A DNA stretch of 50,782 nt from an uncultured Alphaproteobacteria bacterium (GTDB lineage: Bacteria; Pseudomonadota; Alphaproteobacteria; RF32; CAG-239). The notes beneath the pieces are model-generated. The model saw only the letters and a program-made list of their open reading frames with translations. It was not told where the DNA came from and ran no database searches. Below, one piece after another: positions 7,727 through 17,785 of this stretch. A program made the position numbers and the translations under genes. The stretch covers positions 1 to 50,782 of the forward strand of contig CAMAJR010000004.1 of assembly GCA_945835885.1 (NCBI GenBank), in the 5' to 3' direction. How positions within the stretch are numbered: position 1 is the first letter of the stretch; the number at the start of each line of letters is the position of its first letter.

Positions 7727-8374
7727 TTTTACCTCAAGCGAATACGGCGCACATACCGTATAATTCACATCATTATCCATATCGTGGTCAACCTCATCAA
7801 GCAAGTCCTGTTGTTTTCTGTTAATATTTATCCACCTTTTTTCCACTTGCGCCTTAACAGATTTCAAAACATCGTAACTGTTTGCCGAGCAAACTCCTTT
7901 TTTCGGACAAATAACAGCTTGTTTGCGCACGGCCTGATTTAAACTGAAGCGCAAATCCTTCAAAAACCATTCGGTTGCTGTTTTCCAAATCATAAAATGT
8001 TGCATTTCATGGCGAAAAACAGCTCTCGTGCCGCACGGCGTATACTCCTTTGTCACATAAATAACCCTTCCGCTGAAATCATAAGTCACTTCAACTTCCG
8101 GCACGACGCACTTGACACCTTGTGCCTGAAACACTTTGTCTTTGACCGAGATTGAACCTGCAAATCCACAATACACAAAACAACCGGCCGCTCTATCATG
8201 ACAAATCTCGCTTACTTCTTGCGTTGTTTTAGAGGCATCTAATTTGAGTGTTCCGTATTTATAGCGAATATGCACCAAATCTTGGTCATTTGCGGCAGTC
8301 GAGCATATATAACTCGTCGCACGCAATGGTGCGGCATATAATAAAAGCGCAGAAAAAAACAAAATTCCCTTCAT
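7718..8374 (-). CDS. Exported HExxH protein, putative zinc metalloprotease (paralogue B)
   Basis: The 218-aa product begins with a signal peptide (hydrophobic to APLRA). It shares with the 6169-6870 protein the motif YKYGTLKLDASK (38-49), a strand IYVTKEY and then FRHEMQHFMIW with HEMQH at 122-126, followed by a helical tail and DNDVNYTVC. It has more cysteines (CSTAAN, CHDRAAGCFVYCG), which may form disulfides. The HExxH suggests zinc binding and peptidase activity in the periplasm. Its 3' end overlaps that of the 6944-7726 gene by 9 bp. No named family is recognised. Confidence 0.75.
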   Translation of the reverse strand: MKGILFFSALLLYAAPLRATSYICSTAANDQDLVHIRYKYGTLKLDASKTTQEVSEICHDRAAGCFVYCGFAGSISVKDKVFQAQGVKCVVPEVEVTYDFSGRVIYVTKEYTPCGTRAVFRHEMQHFMIWKTATEWFLKDLRFSLNQAVRKQAVICPKKGVCSANSYDVLKSVKAQVEKRWININRKQQDLLDEVDHDMDNDVNYTVCAPYSLEVKLF

Positions 8375-8447
8375 ACCATTAAGTTTATCGTGCCACCATT
8401 AAATATAAGTTAATGATTCCGTATTATACTCATCCAATGAGGGAAAA

Positions 8448-9164
8448 ATGAAAAAACGTTTATCTGCATTGTTATTTATCGGTGTAACCGCTCTGTCGCT
8501 GTGTATCATATCGGCGCACGCGGCTCAGCACCAACCGTCGTTTTTTATTCCGCAAAAAGTTTTGGATAAAATGCACCAACCGGAAAAATTACCGCCGATT
8601 CCCAAAATGAATTACGGCAACAGACAAACGCAAAACACCGCCTCAACACCGACCGCATCCGTTCAAAATTCCGAACCGTCGCAAAAAACAACTGATACCA
8701 AACGCATAACTGCCGAAAAAGCCGCGGAAAGACAACAGCACCTTGAACAAAACGTCCGAAACGAAAAACAATTACAGGCAGAACGCGAACGTTTGCAAAA
8801 AATCAAAGCCGAAAAAAGTGCGCAGCAAAAAAACGAAAAGGAAAATAATTTGCAAACAAGCACTTCAGAGCCGCATCATACAACCCAAACAACAAATGCA
8901 AAAAATATCGGCACACAACCCCGAAAAATCCCTCAAAATTCGCAATCGTTTTCAAAAGCCGAAGTTACCCCGCCAAAACCGACAGTCCGAAACGCGGAAC
9001 CCAAACAACAAACAATGCCGCTTAATAATTCTGAACGAACGTTTGATGACATCATTGCTGATTATAAGCACGATATCCTCGGCATCAGTAAGGGCAAAGC
9101 GGTGAACAATCCGCGGTTACGCGATGTGTTGCAAGATTATAGTGACGAACGACATATCCTTTAA
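8448..9164 (+). CDS. Exported low-complexity protein of unknown function
   Basis: The 238-aa product has a signal peptide ending SAHAA, a short conserved-looking stretch ([13 protein letters not shown]), then about 130 residues rich in Gln, Lys, Thr and Asn, including a charged helix around residues 85-130. A compact C-terminus starts at [21 protein letters not shown] precedes the ATG. The disordered middle suggests a linker between two functional ends. No family is recognised, and the gene converges on lepA with a 4-bp overlap. Confidence 0.7.
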   Translation: MKKRLSALLFIGVTALSLCIISAHAAQHQPSFFIPQKVLDKMHQPEKLPPIPKMNYGNRQTQNTASTPTASVQNSEPSQKTTDTKRITAEKAAERQQHLEQNVRNEKQLQAERERLQKIKAEKSAQQKNEKENNLQTSTSEPHHTTQTTNAKNIGTQPRKIPQNSQSFSKAEVTPPKPTVRNAEPKQQTMPLNNSERTFDDIIADYKHDILGISKGKAVNNPRLRDVLQDYSDERHIL

Positions 9165-10963
9165 TTATCGCCGATTCTGAGCGCTTCAATAAACGCTGAC
9201 TGCGGCACTTCGACCTTGCCGAATTGGCGCATCCGTTGCTTACCTTTTTTCTGATTATCCAACAACTTGCGCTTACGCGTCACATCGCCGCCGTAACACT
9301 TGGCCGTCACATCTTTACGCATCGGCGAAATCGTTTCGCGCGCCACAATTCGTCCGCCGATAGAGGCCTGTAACGGAATTTTGAACAAGTGTCTCGGAAT
9401 AAGGTCTTTCAAACGGCCGCAAATCTGGCGTCCTCTGGCTTCTGCCTCGGTGCGATTACACAAAAACGCCAACGCATCAACCGGCTCTTCGTTAATCAGA
9501 ATCTGCACTTTGACCAAATCTGCCGGTGCATAGCCGATAAGCTCATAGTTAAAGCTGGCATAACCGCTCGAAATCGACTTAAGCCGGTCATAAAAATCAA
9601 ACACAATTTCGCTTAACGGAATTTTATACACCGCCATCGCCCGATTGCCGACATAAGTCAAATCTTCCTGTGTGCCGCGTCGTTCGGTGCAAAGCTTCAG
9701 AATCGAGCCCAAATACTCGTCCGGCACCATAATTGTTGCGCGCACCATCGGTTCTTCAATCAGCTTAATCGTTGACGGGTCCGGCATATCAGCCGGATTA
9801 TCGAGTGTCATCTCCATACCGTTAGTCATATACAACTTATACGCCACTGACGGCGCGGTCGTAATAATATCCAAATCAAACTCGCGGCCGATTCGCTCTT
9901 GAATAATCTCCATGTGTAACAAGCCCAAAAAGCCGCAGCGAAAACCCAAACCGAGCGCACCGGAATTTTCCGGCTGATATTCAATACTGGCATCATTGAG
10001 TTTGAGCTTAGCGAGCGCGTCTCTGAGCGCATCATATTGACTGCTGTCCACCGGAAAAATAGAGCAGAACACAACCGAAACCGACGGCTTAAATCCGGCA
10101 AGCATTTCAGCGCACGGTTGGCGATTATCAGTAATCGTATCACCGATTTTGCAGTCATCAACGCTTTTAATGCTGGCGGTAATAAACCCGACTTCGCCGG
10201 CGTGAAGCACCTCAACATCTTTCATTTTCGGTGTGAACACCCCGATTTTATCAATCACATAATCCAAACCGGTTGACATCAGCCGAATATTCTGTTTTTT
10301 ACGCAACGTTCCATCTTTAATACGCACCAAAATCACCACACCCAAATACGAATCATACCAACTGTCAATAAGGAGTGCCTTGGTCGGTTCGTTTTCTTCG
10401 CCTTGCGGTGCCGGCAGATATTTCACAATTGCCTCAAGCAAATCTTCTACGCCCGCGCCGGTTTTGCCGGAAACTTCCACCGCATTGGAGGTATCTAAGC
10501 CGATAACATCTTCCACCTGTTGCTTAACGCGTGCCACATCGGCCGACGGCAAATCGATTTTATTGAGTGCCGTCACGATTTCGTGATTATTATCGAGCGC
10601 CAAATACACATTGGCAAGTGTCTGCGCTTCCACGCCCTGCGTCGCATCAACCACCAAAACCGAGCCTTCGCACGAAGCAAGCGAGCGTGATACTTCATAA
10701 GTAAAATCGACGTGTCCCGGTGTATCAATCATGTTTAATAAATAGGTTTTGCCGTCTTTGGCCTTATATTCGAGTCGCACCGTCTGCGCTTTAATCGTAA
10801 TGCCGCGCTCGCGCTCAATATCCATTGAATCGAGCACCTGTTCAGTCATTTCGCGGCTTTGCAATCCGCCGCAATATTCAATGATACGGTCGGCAAGCGT
10901 TGACTTTCCGTGGTCAATATGGGCAATAATCGCAAAATTTCGTATCAAACTTAAATCTGTCAT
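9161..10963 (-). CDS. lepA: Elongation factor 4 (LepA GTPase)
   Basis: LepA is a ribosome-associated translational GTPase related to EF-G. The 600 residues match the family. G1 is AHIDHGKST, the switch region has [10 protein letters not shown]3 is DTPGH, and G4 is NKID. The C-terminal domain ends with [21 protein letters not shown] basic residues read in two parts ([21 protein letters not shown]), typical of LepA and absent from EF-G. AGGAT precedes the ATG. It stands alone on the minus strand. Confidence 0.98.
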   Translation of the reverse strand: MTDLSLIRNFAIIAHIDHGKSTLADRIIEYCGGLQSREMTEQVLDSMDIERERGITIKAQTVRLEYKAKDGKTYLLNMIDTPGHVDFTYEVSRSLASCEGSVLVVDATQGVEAQTLANVYLALDNNHEIVTALNKIDLPSADVARVKQQVEDVIGLDTSNAVEVSGKTGAGVEDLLEAIVKYLPAPQGEENEPTKALLIDSWYDSYLGVVILVRIKDGTLRKKQNIRLMSTGLDYVIDKIGVFTPKMKDVEVLHAGEVGFITASIKSVDDCKIGDTITDNRQPCAEMLAGFKPSVSVVFCSIFPVDSSQYDALRDALAKLKLNDASIEYQPENSGALGLGFRCGFLGLLHMEIIQERIGREFDLDIITTAPSVAYKLYMTNGMEMTLDNPADMPDPSTIKLIEEPMVRATIMVPDEYLGSILKLCTERRGTQEDLTYVGNRAMAVYKIPLSEIVFDFYDRLKSISSGYASFNYELIGYAPADLVKVQILINEEPVDALAFLCNRTEAEARGRQICGRLKDLIPRHLFKIPLQASIGGRIVARETISPMRKDVTAKCYGGDVTRKRKLLDNQKKGKQRMRQFGKVEVPQSAFIEALRIGDN

Positions 10964-11027
10964 AATCTATCCTACGTCATAAATCTTGCCACAACATAAT
11001 TTATTTTTTTGTTTTAATCAATAACTA

Positions 11028-11056
11028 TTGTCAAATATCAAAAAATATGTTTTAAT
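11028..11056 (+). promoter_or_regulatory. Putative promoter of the GNAT gene
   Basis: TTGTCA (11028-11033), a 17-nt spacer and TTTAAT (11051-11056), 27 nt before the ATG. Confidence 0.45.
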
Positions 11057-11083
11057 AAATGATACTAAATAAGGAGGTCCATA

Positions 11084-11521
11084 ATGCGGAAAATGATTGA
11101 TGTTGATTTCGGCTCATCGCGCTATAATGAATTAGTCGAATTGCGCTATAAAATTCTTTTAGAGCCGCTCGGTTTAAAGTTTCTCGATTCATTTCGACCT
11201 GAAGAAGCAAAATACTTGCACATCGGCTGTATCGAAATGCTTGACAACAAGTTGGTCGGCGGACTGATTTTAGCGCCGGTCGATGATGACACCATCCGCT
11301 TAATGCAAGTGGCCGTCGATACCGTTTATCAAGGCGAAGGCGTCGGACGTGAATTAGTGACGTATGCCGAAAAGCGCGCAAAAAATGCCGGATATTCCAA
11401 AATCGTTATGCACGCCATGCTGTTTGTCGTCGGCTTTTATGAAAACATGGGCTATGTTGCCGAAGGCGAACCATTTGACGAACAAGGCATAACCTTTATG
11501 AAGATGGTGAAAAAACTCTAA
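11084..11521 (+). CDS. GNAT-family N-acetyltransferase
   Basis: The 145-aa protein has the GNAT acetyl-CoA site QVAVDTVYQGEGVGRELV, where QGEGVGR is the R/Q-x-x-G-x-G/A loop, followed by a helix and the C-terminal FYENMGYVAEGEPF typical of motif B. Substrate is not predictable. A strong AAGGAGG precedes the ATG, and the next gene follows after 12 bp, so the two probably form one operon. Confidence 0.9.
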   Translation: MRKMIDVDFGSSRYNELVELRYKILLEPLGLKFLDSFRPEEAKYLHIGCIEMLDNKLVGGLILAPVDDDTIRLMQVAVDTVYQGEGVGRELVTYAEKRAKNAGYSKIVMHAMLFVVGFYENMGYVAEGEPFDEQGITFMKMVKKL

Positions 11522-11533
11522 AGGAGAACGGCG

Positions 11534-12325
11534 ATGGCAACATTTGATGATTTGAGCAACAAATTCAATGACGCCATTAATGAATTTGGCACAAACTCCC
11601 AAGATGACCGCTCTTGGTCGCTACTTGACGCACGTCAGTTTGAAATTATGGATTCTGTCGTCGATAACAGCAAAAAAGCCGAAGCGTTTGACCGCGTTTT
11701 GTGGGAAATCAGCCGTATTCATCCGCATGCCAACACCTATTATTGCAAAGCGCTTGAAAAACGTCTTGCCGTAGCCGATAAAAAAAATCCCGACGATATG
11801 GAACGAATAGCCAAAGATGCTTATGTGCACAAACGCGGGGTTGATTTTATGCTTTACGGAAAAATCATTAATGATGTTTATCAACTTTCAAAAAATAAAG
11901 AAAACTTTCCGTTTAAGAGCATTGTCCAATCTTATCGCAAAAATCGCCGGTCAGTAGAAAACAAACTGGGGCGAGAACAACGTGAAGAAGATTTGCGGCG
12001 CATTGATTTTGATTTGGATGACCCTATGTATGATCCGGAGCAAAAACTAAATAAGATTGAAGAGGCTCTGACAATTCTCAAAGAAGAAAAATACTTCGGT
12101 CCGATTAAATCAAACGAAGCAAAGCACAATTATTGTAGAACAGCCGTGAGAATTTGCCGTGAAGAATTAGGCGATACCGACACCGCAGACTACTATCTCG
12201 ACAAGGCGAAAATGTTTAAAAAACGTGCGGATAAAGCCAGCTTGGAATGGGCTAAAAAACACGGCAAACCATACCAATCTTTGGAAGAAATTTACAAACA
12301 AAAATATCGCACCGACAGAGGTTAA
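11534..12325 (+). CDS. Cytoplasmic all-helical protein of unknown function
   Basis: The 263-aa product has no signal peptide or membrane segment and appears almost fully helical. Repeated patterns such as NTYYCKALEKRLAVADKK and ADYYLDKAKMFKKRADKA resemble TPR-like helical hairpins, though no clear TPR consensus is present. AAAGGAG precedes the ATG. It follows the GNAT gene by 12 bp, so a shared task, for example as partner or substrate, is possible but not shown. Confidence 0.7.
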   Translation: MATFDDLSNKFNDAINEFGTNSQDDRSWSLLDARQFEIMDSVVDNSKKAEAFDRVLWEISRIHPHANTYYCKALEKRLAVADKKNPDDMERIAKDAYVHKRGVDFMLYGKIINDVYQLSKNKENFPFKSIVQSYRKNRRSVENKLGREQREEDLRRIDFDLDDPMYDPEQKLNKIEEALTILKEEKYFGPIKSNEAKHNYCRTAVRICREELGDTDTADYYLDKAKMFKKRADKASLEWAKKHGKPYQSLEEIYKQKYRTDRG

Positions 12326-12327
12326 TC

Positions 12328-13398
12328 TTATTTTTCGAGATAGAGCGCGCTCTTTTTGTAATGTTCGATTAAATATCGCAACAACACGCCGATAATTGCC
12401 GCAACCGGCACCGCGATAATCATACCCAAAAGCCCGAGTAACGCACCGCCGGCAAGGAGTGCAAACATCACCCATACCGGATGCAACCCGATGTTTTCAC
12501 CGACCAATTTCGGTGTTAAGAAATTGCCTTCAAGGAATTGTCCGACTAAAAATACCGCCACTACCGCAATAATTTTCGGTAATGTTCCGTCCTGTGTCAC
12601 CACTAACACCATCGCCATCAAAAATCCGGAAATAGAGCCGACATACGGAATAAACGAAATCAAACCGGCAATAAAACCGACCAAAATCCCTAATTTTAAG
12701 CCGACAGCCCACAATCCGAGCGAATAAAAAGAGCCGAGCGCCAAACAAACTAAAGCTTGTCCGCGCAGATATCCGGAAATAATTCGATTGACCGCTTGCA
12801 TTCCGTCAACCACATTTTGTTTATGCTTTTGCGGCACCAAATCAATAATTTTTCCGGTAAAACCATGCCAATCGCGCAACATATAAAATGCCACAACCGG
12901 CGAAATCAGCAACAATGACACTATATTAACCAGCGCAAAACCGTTGGATATAATTTTTTGCACTACCGCCGCAACCGGTTTAAGCGATTCGCCCCAATTT
13001 CCGGCAAGCATATTTTCTTTTCCGTGCGTCATAAGTGTTGGAAAATGCTCTTGCACCCGTCCGAGCAACAGCTTGATTTTTTCACCGAAATTTCCGACGT
13101 GCTCCGGCAAATGCGCGGCAAAATCGCTGACTTCCGAAATCGCCATACCGCCGAGCAACACCAAAAGCGGCAATAAAACCAGCAAAAATGCCAGCATCAC
13201 CAAACTGCTCGCCGTTGTGCGTGAAATTTTGTCACCGCGCGTCATCCGGTTCACGAGCGGATCCAAAAAATATGCTACCGCAATCCCGATGACAAACGGC
13301 AACAAAACCGACCGTAACAAATAAAGCAACCCGCCGATAATCAACAGCACGGTCAAAATCAGCCCTGTTCTTTGGTTATTTACTTCTTGTTTATTCAT
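12328..13398 (-). CDS. AI-2E family (PerM-type) membrane transporter
   Basis: The 356-aa protein has about seven or eight membrane segments arranged as in the PerM/AI-2E exporter family: two N-terminal helices followed by AYFLDPLVNRM, a polar central loop with an amphipathic region, and the conserved GLISFIPYVGSISGF and FLVGQFLEGNFLTPKLVG near the C-terminus. Substrates of this family vary (quorum signal, sodium-proton antiport). It is 5 bp downstream of a DUF2066 gene, a known alphaproteobacterial pair. Confidence 0.9.
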   Translation of the reverse strand: MNKQEVNNQRTGLILTVLLIIGGLLYLLRSVLLPFVIGIAVAYFLDPLVNRMTRGDKISRTTASSLVMLAFLLVLLPLLVLLGGMAISEVSDFAAHLPEHVGNFGEKIKLLLGRVQEHFPTLMTHGKENMLAGNWGESLKPVAAVVQKIISNGFALVNIVSLLLISPVVAFYMLRDWHGFTGKIIDLVPQKHKQNVVDGMQAVNRIISGYLRGQALVCLALGSFYSLGLWAVGLKLGILVGFIAGLISFIPYVGSISGFLMAMVLVVTQDGTLPKIIAVVAVFLVGQFLEGNFLTPKLVGENIGLHPVWVMFALLAGGALLGLLGMIIAVPVAAIIGVLLRYLIEHYKKSALYLEK

Positions 13399-13403
13399 TT
13401 TTT

Positions 13404-14447
13404 TTACCTTATGATAAAGTAGTTTCCTACCGCTTCGTGGCTAAATCCGTTTTCTTGCAAAACATCCCACAAATGCTCAAGCGAACCGGTATAATTGATT
13501 GTAAAATTAACCTTACCGCCGCCAAAACTCTTGGTTTCAACACCCTCAACCGCATCTAATTCGGAAAGAGCTTTGCTTTTAATCAGCCAATCTTTCATAT
13601 CCTGATACATATACACCGCATTGATACTCTCTACCGTTGCGACCGCTTCGTTATTTTGCGCATTACGTTCCATATTGGAAACAAACATCACGCTTTTTTC
13701 AATCGCGGTATCAAAAATATCGGCATTATCATCGCGCAAAACCGTAAAGGAATCTTCAGACTTATTTTGTAAGTTTTTAACTGTCACCTTTAAATCGCCG
13801 TTTTCGAGCGTTTCGGCAAACAACACATAAACTTTGCTCGTTTTCCCGCTGATTTGCATAATTTGCTGATAAATTTCGTCAGACATATAGAGCGCATTTT
13901 GCGCGTTTAAATCTTCTATGGCATAACGGTATTGTTCGTTAATCGTGCGCATTTGCATCGCACCGAATTTCACTAGCCCTTTGGCACGCCAACTTTGGCA
14001 CCACAAATTATCTTCTTCCCACAACAGCGGATACCCTTGCAACGAACGACGGAATACCGGAATAACGAGCAATTCTTCCGGCTCAGATTTAATCATATCG
14101 TTTTCCGCCAAATAATCTTTCAACAACCGCTCATTCACGGTTATGGTCAAATCGGCAATATATTTTGTGCCGCCGGCTTTTTCGTTTGCCACACCGATGG
14201 ATTGCACAAAATGTTGCACCGAACCGTCTTCCAATGTATTTAATTTTTCCACATTTTCGGCCGACGTCAGCTTACCGGCAACCTCCAAAAATGCTTTGCG
14301 TTGTGCTTCGAGCATCGCCTTATCTTTGGCTGCCACCGAATTTTCGGCCTCAACATCAACCGGCACCAAAACTTCATAATTAACCTTTGCTTGCGCCGAA
14401 AAACCGAAAATCAAACAAAACAGACATATCAAAAAAATCTTCTTCAT
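13404..14447 (-). CDS. DUF2066 domain exported protein
   Basis: The 347-aa product has a signal peptide ending FSAQA and then the DUF2066 pattern: VLVPVDVEAENSVAAKDKAMLEAQRKAFLEVAGKL, read in parts, which is a strand plus helix domain that also occurs in lipoprotein-like envelope proteins, and later EELLVIPVFRR. Function of the family is unknown. AGGTGA precedes the ATG, and the PerM gene follows at once, so both are probably one operon working at the envelope. Confidence 0.75.
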   Translation of the reverse strand: MKKIFLICLFCLIFGFSAQAKVNYEVLVPVDVEAENSVAAKDKAMLEAQRKAFLEVAGKLTSAENVEKLNTLEDGSVQHFVQSIGVANEKAGGTKYIADLTITVNERLLKDYLAENDMIKSEPEELLVIPVFRRSLQGYPLLWEEDNLWCQSWRAKGLVKFGAMQMRTINEQYRYAIEDLNAQNALYMSDEIYQQIMQISGKTSKVYVLFAETLENGDLKVTVKNLQNKSEDSFTVLRDDNADIFDTAIEKSVMFVSNMERNAQNNEAVATVESINAVYMYQDMKDWLIKSKALSELDAVEGVETKSFGGGKVNFTINYTGSLEHLWDVLQENGFSHEAVGNYFIIR

Positions 14448-14544
14448 TATTTCACCTTATCGAATTTTTTTGTAAGATATTACAATTTAATCGGAAAATC
14501 AAAACTTTTTTATAGACATTTGCAAAGAACGGTTGTTTATTAGA

Positions 14545-14550
14545 TATAAT
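14545..14550 (+). promoter_or_regulatory. -10 element upstream of pta
   Basis: TATAAT ends 31 nt before the pta ATG. The best -35 candidate (TTGCAA, 14520-14525) is 19 nt away, so the promoter is tentative. Confidence 0.35.
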
Positions 14551-14581
14551 TTTTAACAAAGCTGATTCAAAGGATAAAAAT

Positions 14582-15586
14582 ATGGTTAAAAGTAAATACA
14601 TCGCATCTCTTTTGGACAAAGCAAAACAAAACCTTAAAACCATTGTTTTGCCGGAAGGTGAAGATGCACGCGTTTTAGAGGCCGCACATATCGTCAGAGC
14701 AGAAAGTGCTGCCAAAATCATTATTTTAGGCGATGTGCCGACAATGCAAAAATATTTTGCCGACAAGGGTTGGAACACCGACGGTATCGAATTTATAAAG
14801 CCGGAAGAATCTCCGCGTTTGGGCGAATATACCGAGTTGCTCTATGAATTGCGTAAAGAAAAAGGGCTGAGCAAAGAAGACGCAGCCAAATTGACGCTGA
14901 ATTATAACTATTTCGGAACGTTGATGATAAAATCCGGCCACGCCGACGGTATGGTTTCGGGCGCCAATCACTCGACCGCGGATACCGTTCGTCCGGCATT
15001 GCAAATCATCAAAGCAGCTAAAAAAGGCGGGAGTGCGTCATCGTTTTTCATTATGCTTTCAAATGACAAGCCATACATTTTTTCTGATTGCGGCGTTATC
15101 ATTAACCCGACCGATACCGAATTGGCCGAAATTGCCTTAAATGCAGCAAAAACCGCGATTTTGTTCGGAATTGAGCCGAATGTGGCAATGCTCTCATTCT
15201 CAACCAAGGGCTCAGGCAAAGGTGATGAAGTCGAAAAAGTAAAGCGCGCCACACAAATTGCTCTTGATGCCTTAAAAACCGATGAATACAAAAATCTCGG
15301 CATTAAACTTGACGGTGAATTGCAAGCCGATGCGGCGCTTGATATGGTTGTTGCCGCCAAAAAAGCCCCGAACAGTGATGTTGCCGGCAAAGCGCGTGTG
15401 CTTATTTTTCCGAATTTGGAAGCCGGAAACATCTGTTATAAATTATTGCAGCGATTGGGCGGTTGCGAGGCCTACGGTCCGATTCTGCAAGGTTTGAACG
15501 CACCGGTCAACGACCTTTCTCGCGGTTGTTTTGCCGAAGATATTGTCGGCGCAATCGCTATTACCTGTCTGCAAGCAACAAAATAA
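14582..15586 (+). CDS. pta: Phosphate acetyltransferase
   Basis: Pta converts acetyl-CoA and phosphate to acetyl phosphate. The 334-aa short form lacks the N-terminal regulatory domains of the E. coli enzyme. Family motifs are IVLPEGEDARVLEAA at the N-terminus, GHADGMVSGANHSTADTVRPAL with the catalytic region in the middle, and GELQADAALD and VLIFPNLEAGNICYKLLQ near the C-terminus. ackA follows after 12 bp, giving the acetate and ATP-yielding branch expected in a fermenter. Confidence 0.96.
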   Translation: MVKSKYIASLLDKAKQNLKTIVLPEGEDARVLEAAHIVRAESAAKIIILGDVPTMQKYFADKGWNTDGIEFIKPEESPRLGEYTELLYELRKEKGLSKEDAAKLTLNYNYFGTLMIKSGHADGMVSGANHSTADTVRPALQIIKAAKKGGSASSFFIMLSNDKPYIFSDCGVIINPTDTELAEIALNAAKTAILFGIEPNVAMLSFSTKGSGKGDEVEKVKRATQIALDALKTDEYKNLGIKLDGELQADAALDMVVAAKKAPNSDVAGKARVLIFPNLEAGNICYKLLQRLGGCEAYGPILQGLNAPVNDLSRGCFAEDIVGAIAITCLQATK

Positions 15587-15598
15587 GGAACTGATTTA

Positions 15599-16783
15599 AT
15601 GAAAAAAATTCTCGTAATCAATTGCGGCTCGTCTTCGTTGAAATTTCAACTTTACAATGTAGAGGGCGAAAAATATGAAGTTATATCCAAAGGTATTGCC
15701 GAACGTATCGGTGTGGAACATTCCGTAATTAAAATTCAATACGGCGATGCCCCGAAACAGCAATATCCGACCCCGATGCCGACACACTCTGAAGCGATTC
15801 GCAGCGTGTTCGGTTTGCTTTTGAACGGTGCATTAAAATCTATGGATGAAGTCAGCGCCGTCGGTCATCGTGTTGTTCAAGGCGGAGATATTTTCAAAGC
15901 GTCTGTTTTGGTCACGGATGAAGTTATTGAACAAATCGCCGGCTTATCTGATTTGGCGCCTTTGCATAATCCGGCGCACGTTTTGGGCTTGAAGGCAGTC
16001 AAAGAAGTTTTGCCGAACGTGCCGCAAGTTGCGGTGTTTGACACCTCTTTTCACCAAACAATGAAGCCGGAAGCATATCGTTACGCCATTCCGGAAGACC
16101 AATACACGCGCAATAAAATCCGTCGTTACGGTTTCCACGGCACATCGCATAAATACGTTGCGGAAGAATGTGCCAAACTCATCGGCAAAAAAGGAAAAAT
16201 CATTACCTGCCACTTAGGTAACGGCGCTTCCATTTCTGCAGTCGAAAACGGCAAATGTGTCGATACATCTATGGGCTTTACCCCTCTTGCCGGCACGATA
16301 ATGGGCACGCGCTCGGGCGATATTGACCCGTATATTCCGCTCTATATTATGAAAAAAGACGGATTGAGCGTTGATCAGGTCAATGATTTGCTCAACAAAC
16401 AAAGCGGTATGCTCGCCTTATGCGGCTATTCCGATAATCGCGACGTTGAAAACGGTATTTTTGACGGCGACGAAAAGTGCATTTTGGCAACCGATTGTTA
16501 CGTTCATTCACTGTTGAAAATCATCGGCGGCTACATCGCGGTTTTAGGTGGTGTTGACGCCATTGTCTTTACGGCCGGTGTCGGCGAAAACGGTTGGGCC
16601 TTGCGCAAACAACTGATTGAACGCTTGGCGTATTTAGGCATTACTCTTGATGAGAAAAACAACCGTGTTCGCGGTGAAACGATTATGATTTCTACCCCGG
16701 ATTCAAAAGTTAAGGTTTATATTATTCCGACTGATGAAGAATTGGTGATTGCACATGATACGGTTCGTCTGTCCGGTGTATAA
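15599..16783 (+). CDS. ackA: Acetate kinase
   Basis: AckA makes ATP and acetate from acetyl phosphate. The 394 residues match the family. Visible motifs are NCGSSSLKFQL (phosphate loop), GHRVVQGG, HNPAH, FDTSFHQTM with the catalytic Asp, RRYGFHGTSHKYV, HLGNGAS and FTAGVGENGW. It is the last gene of the pta-ackA operon and is followed by a terminator. Confidence 0.98.
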   Translation: MKKILVINCGSSSLKFQLYNVEGEKYEVISKGIAERIGVEHSVIKIQYGDAPKQQYPTPMPTHSEAIRSVFGLLLNGALKSMDEVSAVGHRVVQGGDIFKASVLVTDEVIEQIAGLSDLAPLHNPAHVLGLKAVKEVLPNVPQVAVFDTSFHQTMKPEAYRYAIPEDQYTRNKIRRYGFHGTSHKYVAEECAKLIGKKGKIITCHLGNGASISAVENGKCVDTSMGFTPLAGTIMGTRSGDIDPYIPLYIMKKDGLSVDQVNDLLNKQSGMLALCGYSDNRDVENGIFDGDEKCILATDCYVHSLLKIIGGYIAVLGGVDAIVFTAGVGENGWALRKQLIERLAYLGITLDEKNNRVRGETIMISTPDSKVKVYIIPTDEELVIAHDTVRLSGV

Positions 16784-16812
16784 ATCCGTCGTTTGATAAC
16801 GTTTCACAGAAG

Positions 16813-16844
16813 AAGAGCTTGCAACTTGCCGGCTCTTTTTCTTT
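16813..16844 (+). terminator. Rho-independent terminator of pta-ackA
   Basis: AAGAGC (16813-16818) pairs with GCTCTT (16832-16837), followed by TTTTTCTTTT. It ends at the convergent DUF4340 gene. Confidence 0.65.
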
Positions 16845-17785
16845 TACATTTCATACAATATTCTGCCTTGTCTGGTATTCATTAAAAACAGCCAATCGGC
16901 AAAATATTTTTGATTATTCTTCACAAACGACGGCACTTCTTTGTGCGCGACTTTATCGGTTTTAAGCGTCACACCGAGCCAATACAAATCCTCAATTTTA
17001 TAAATTTCAAAATCATAAATCAATCCGCCGACCATCGTTATTTCTATTTTGCGCGGTATAATGTTCCGAGCCTCATTTGACAACAGCTCCGATTTTACGG
17101 ACACACCGTCGTAACTGATAAAACTAAGCACATCAAGCACTCGTTGCATACCAGAATCCGCCGCGGCCATTTGATTAATTTGCATTCTGCTCAGCGTATT
17201 TTTTTCCGTTTTTATAACTCTGAGCATACGTTCGTCTATGGTCAGCAAAGGATACGGAATCCAATCCGTCGGCGCACCGGAAAACGCTCCGACATCACTT
17301 ATAATATAGTAATAATCCTGACTTTTGGGATTATAGGCATACGCTGATGCACCGGTTAAATGTTTGCCGATAATCATTTCATCAAGGACATTTCCCGCGA
17401 CATCGTATGTAACAATTTTTGTTCCGGCTTCCGATGTCAGTTGCTTATCTTTCAAATCAGCCTCGTTTGCCGGACGAACCGCCTCTATCAAAGAATTATT
17501 GGCCATATTATAAAACTCGGATAAACTGCGCACATTTATAAAGTAATCTTTTGCTTCTTTGAAAAACCAGTCTCCGTTTTGATAATAAATATTGACTTCT
17601 CCTCCTTCAGCCGTTGTCATCTGAATTTTACCAAGCTGCCGAATATTATCGCGCGTCTGTTCAAAAGCAAACTGCCCGCGCACCTGCCCTGCCGAAATAT
17701 GCCGCCGATGCCACATTGCGCCGCCGAACAACAGTGCGGTTATGGCTAAAAATGCAAGAGCTTGTCTAACATATCTTTTAATCAT
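16844..17785 (-). CDS. DUF4340-like membrane-anchored protein of Gld-type ABC system
   Basis: The 313-aa product has one N-terminal membrane helix (about residues 11-25) and a large periplasmic beta-rich part: IQMTTAEGGEVNIYYQNGDWFF, a tryptophan-containing GAPTDWIPYPLL stretch and a second beta segment with RKIEITMVGG. This is the layout of DUF4340 proteins found beside GldG. ATG 17785 is chosen because AAGGAG is 7 nt upstream; it overlaps the permease gene by 8 bp. Its position as third gene in the unit supports a role with the ABC complex. Confidence 0.7.
   Translation of the reverse strand: MIKRYVRQALAFLAITALLFGGAMWHRRHISAGQVRGQFAFEQTRDNIRQLGKIQMTTAEGGEVNIYYQNGDWFFKEAKDYFINVRSLSEFYNMANNSLIEAVRPANEADLKDKQLTSEAGTKIVTYDVAGNVLDEMIIGKHLTGASAYAYNPKSQDYYYIISDVGAFSGAPTDWIPYPLLTIDERMLRVIKTEKNTLSRMQINQMAAADSGMQRVLDVLSFISYDGVSVKSELLSNEARNIIPRKIEITMVGGLIYDFEIYKIEDLYWLGVTLKTDKVAHKEVPSFVKNNQKYFADWLFLMNTRQGRILYEM

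Noticed and set aside
8743..9105. Lys/Gln-rich frame of 120 codons inside the 8448-9164 gene
   Set aside because: A shifted frame of a low-complexity gene; no ribosome site and the main frame has a signal peptide.
9826..10218. Minus-strand frame of 130 codons within lepA
   Set aside because: Same strand but other frame of a highly conserved gene; it has no independent support.
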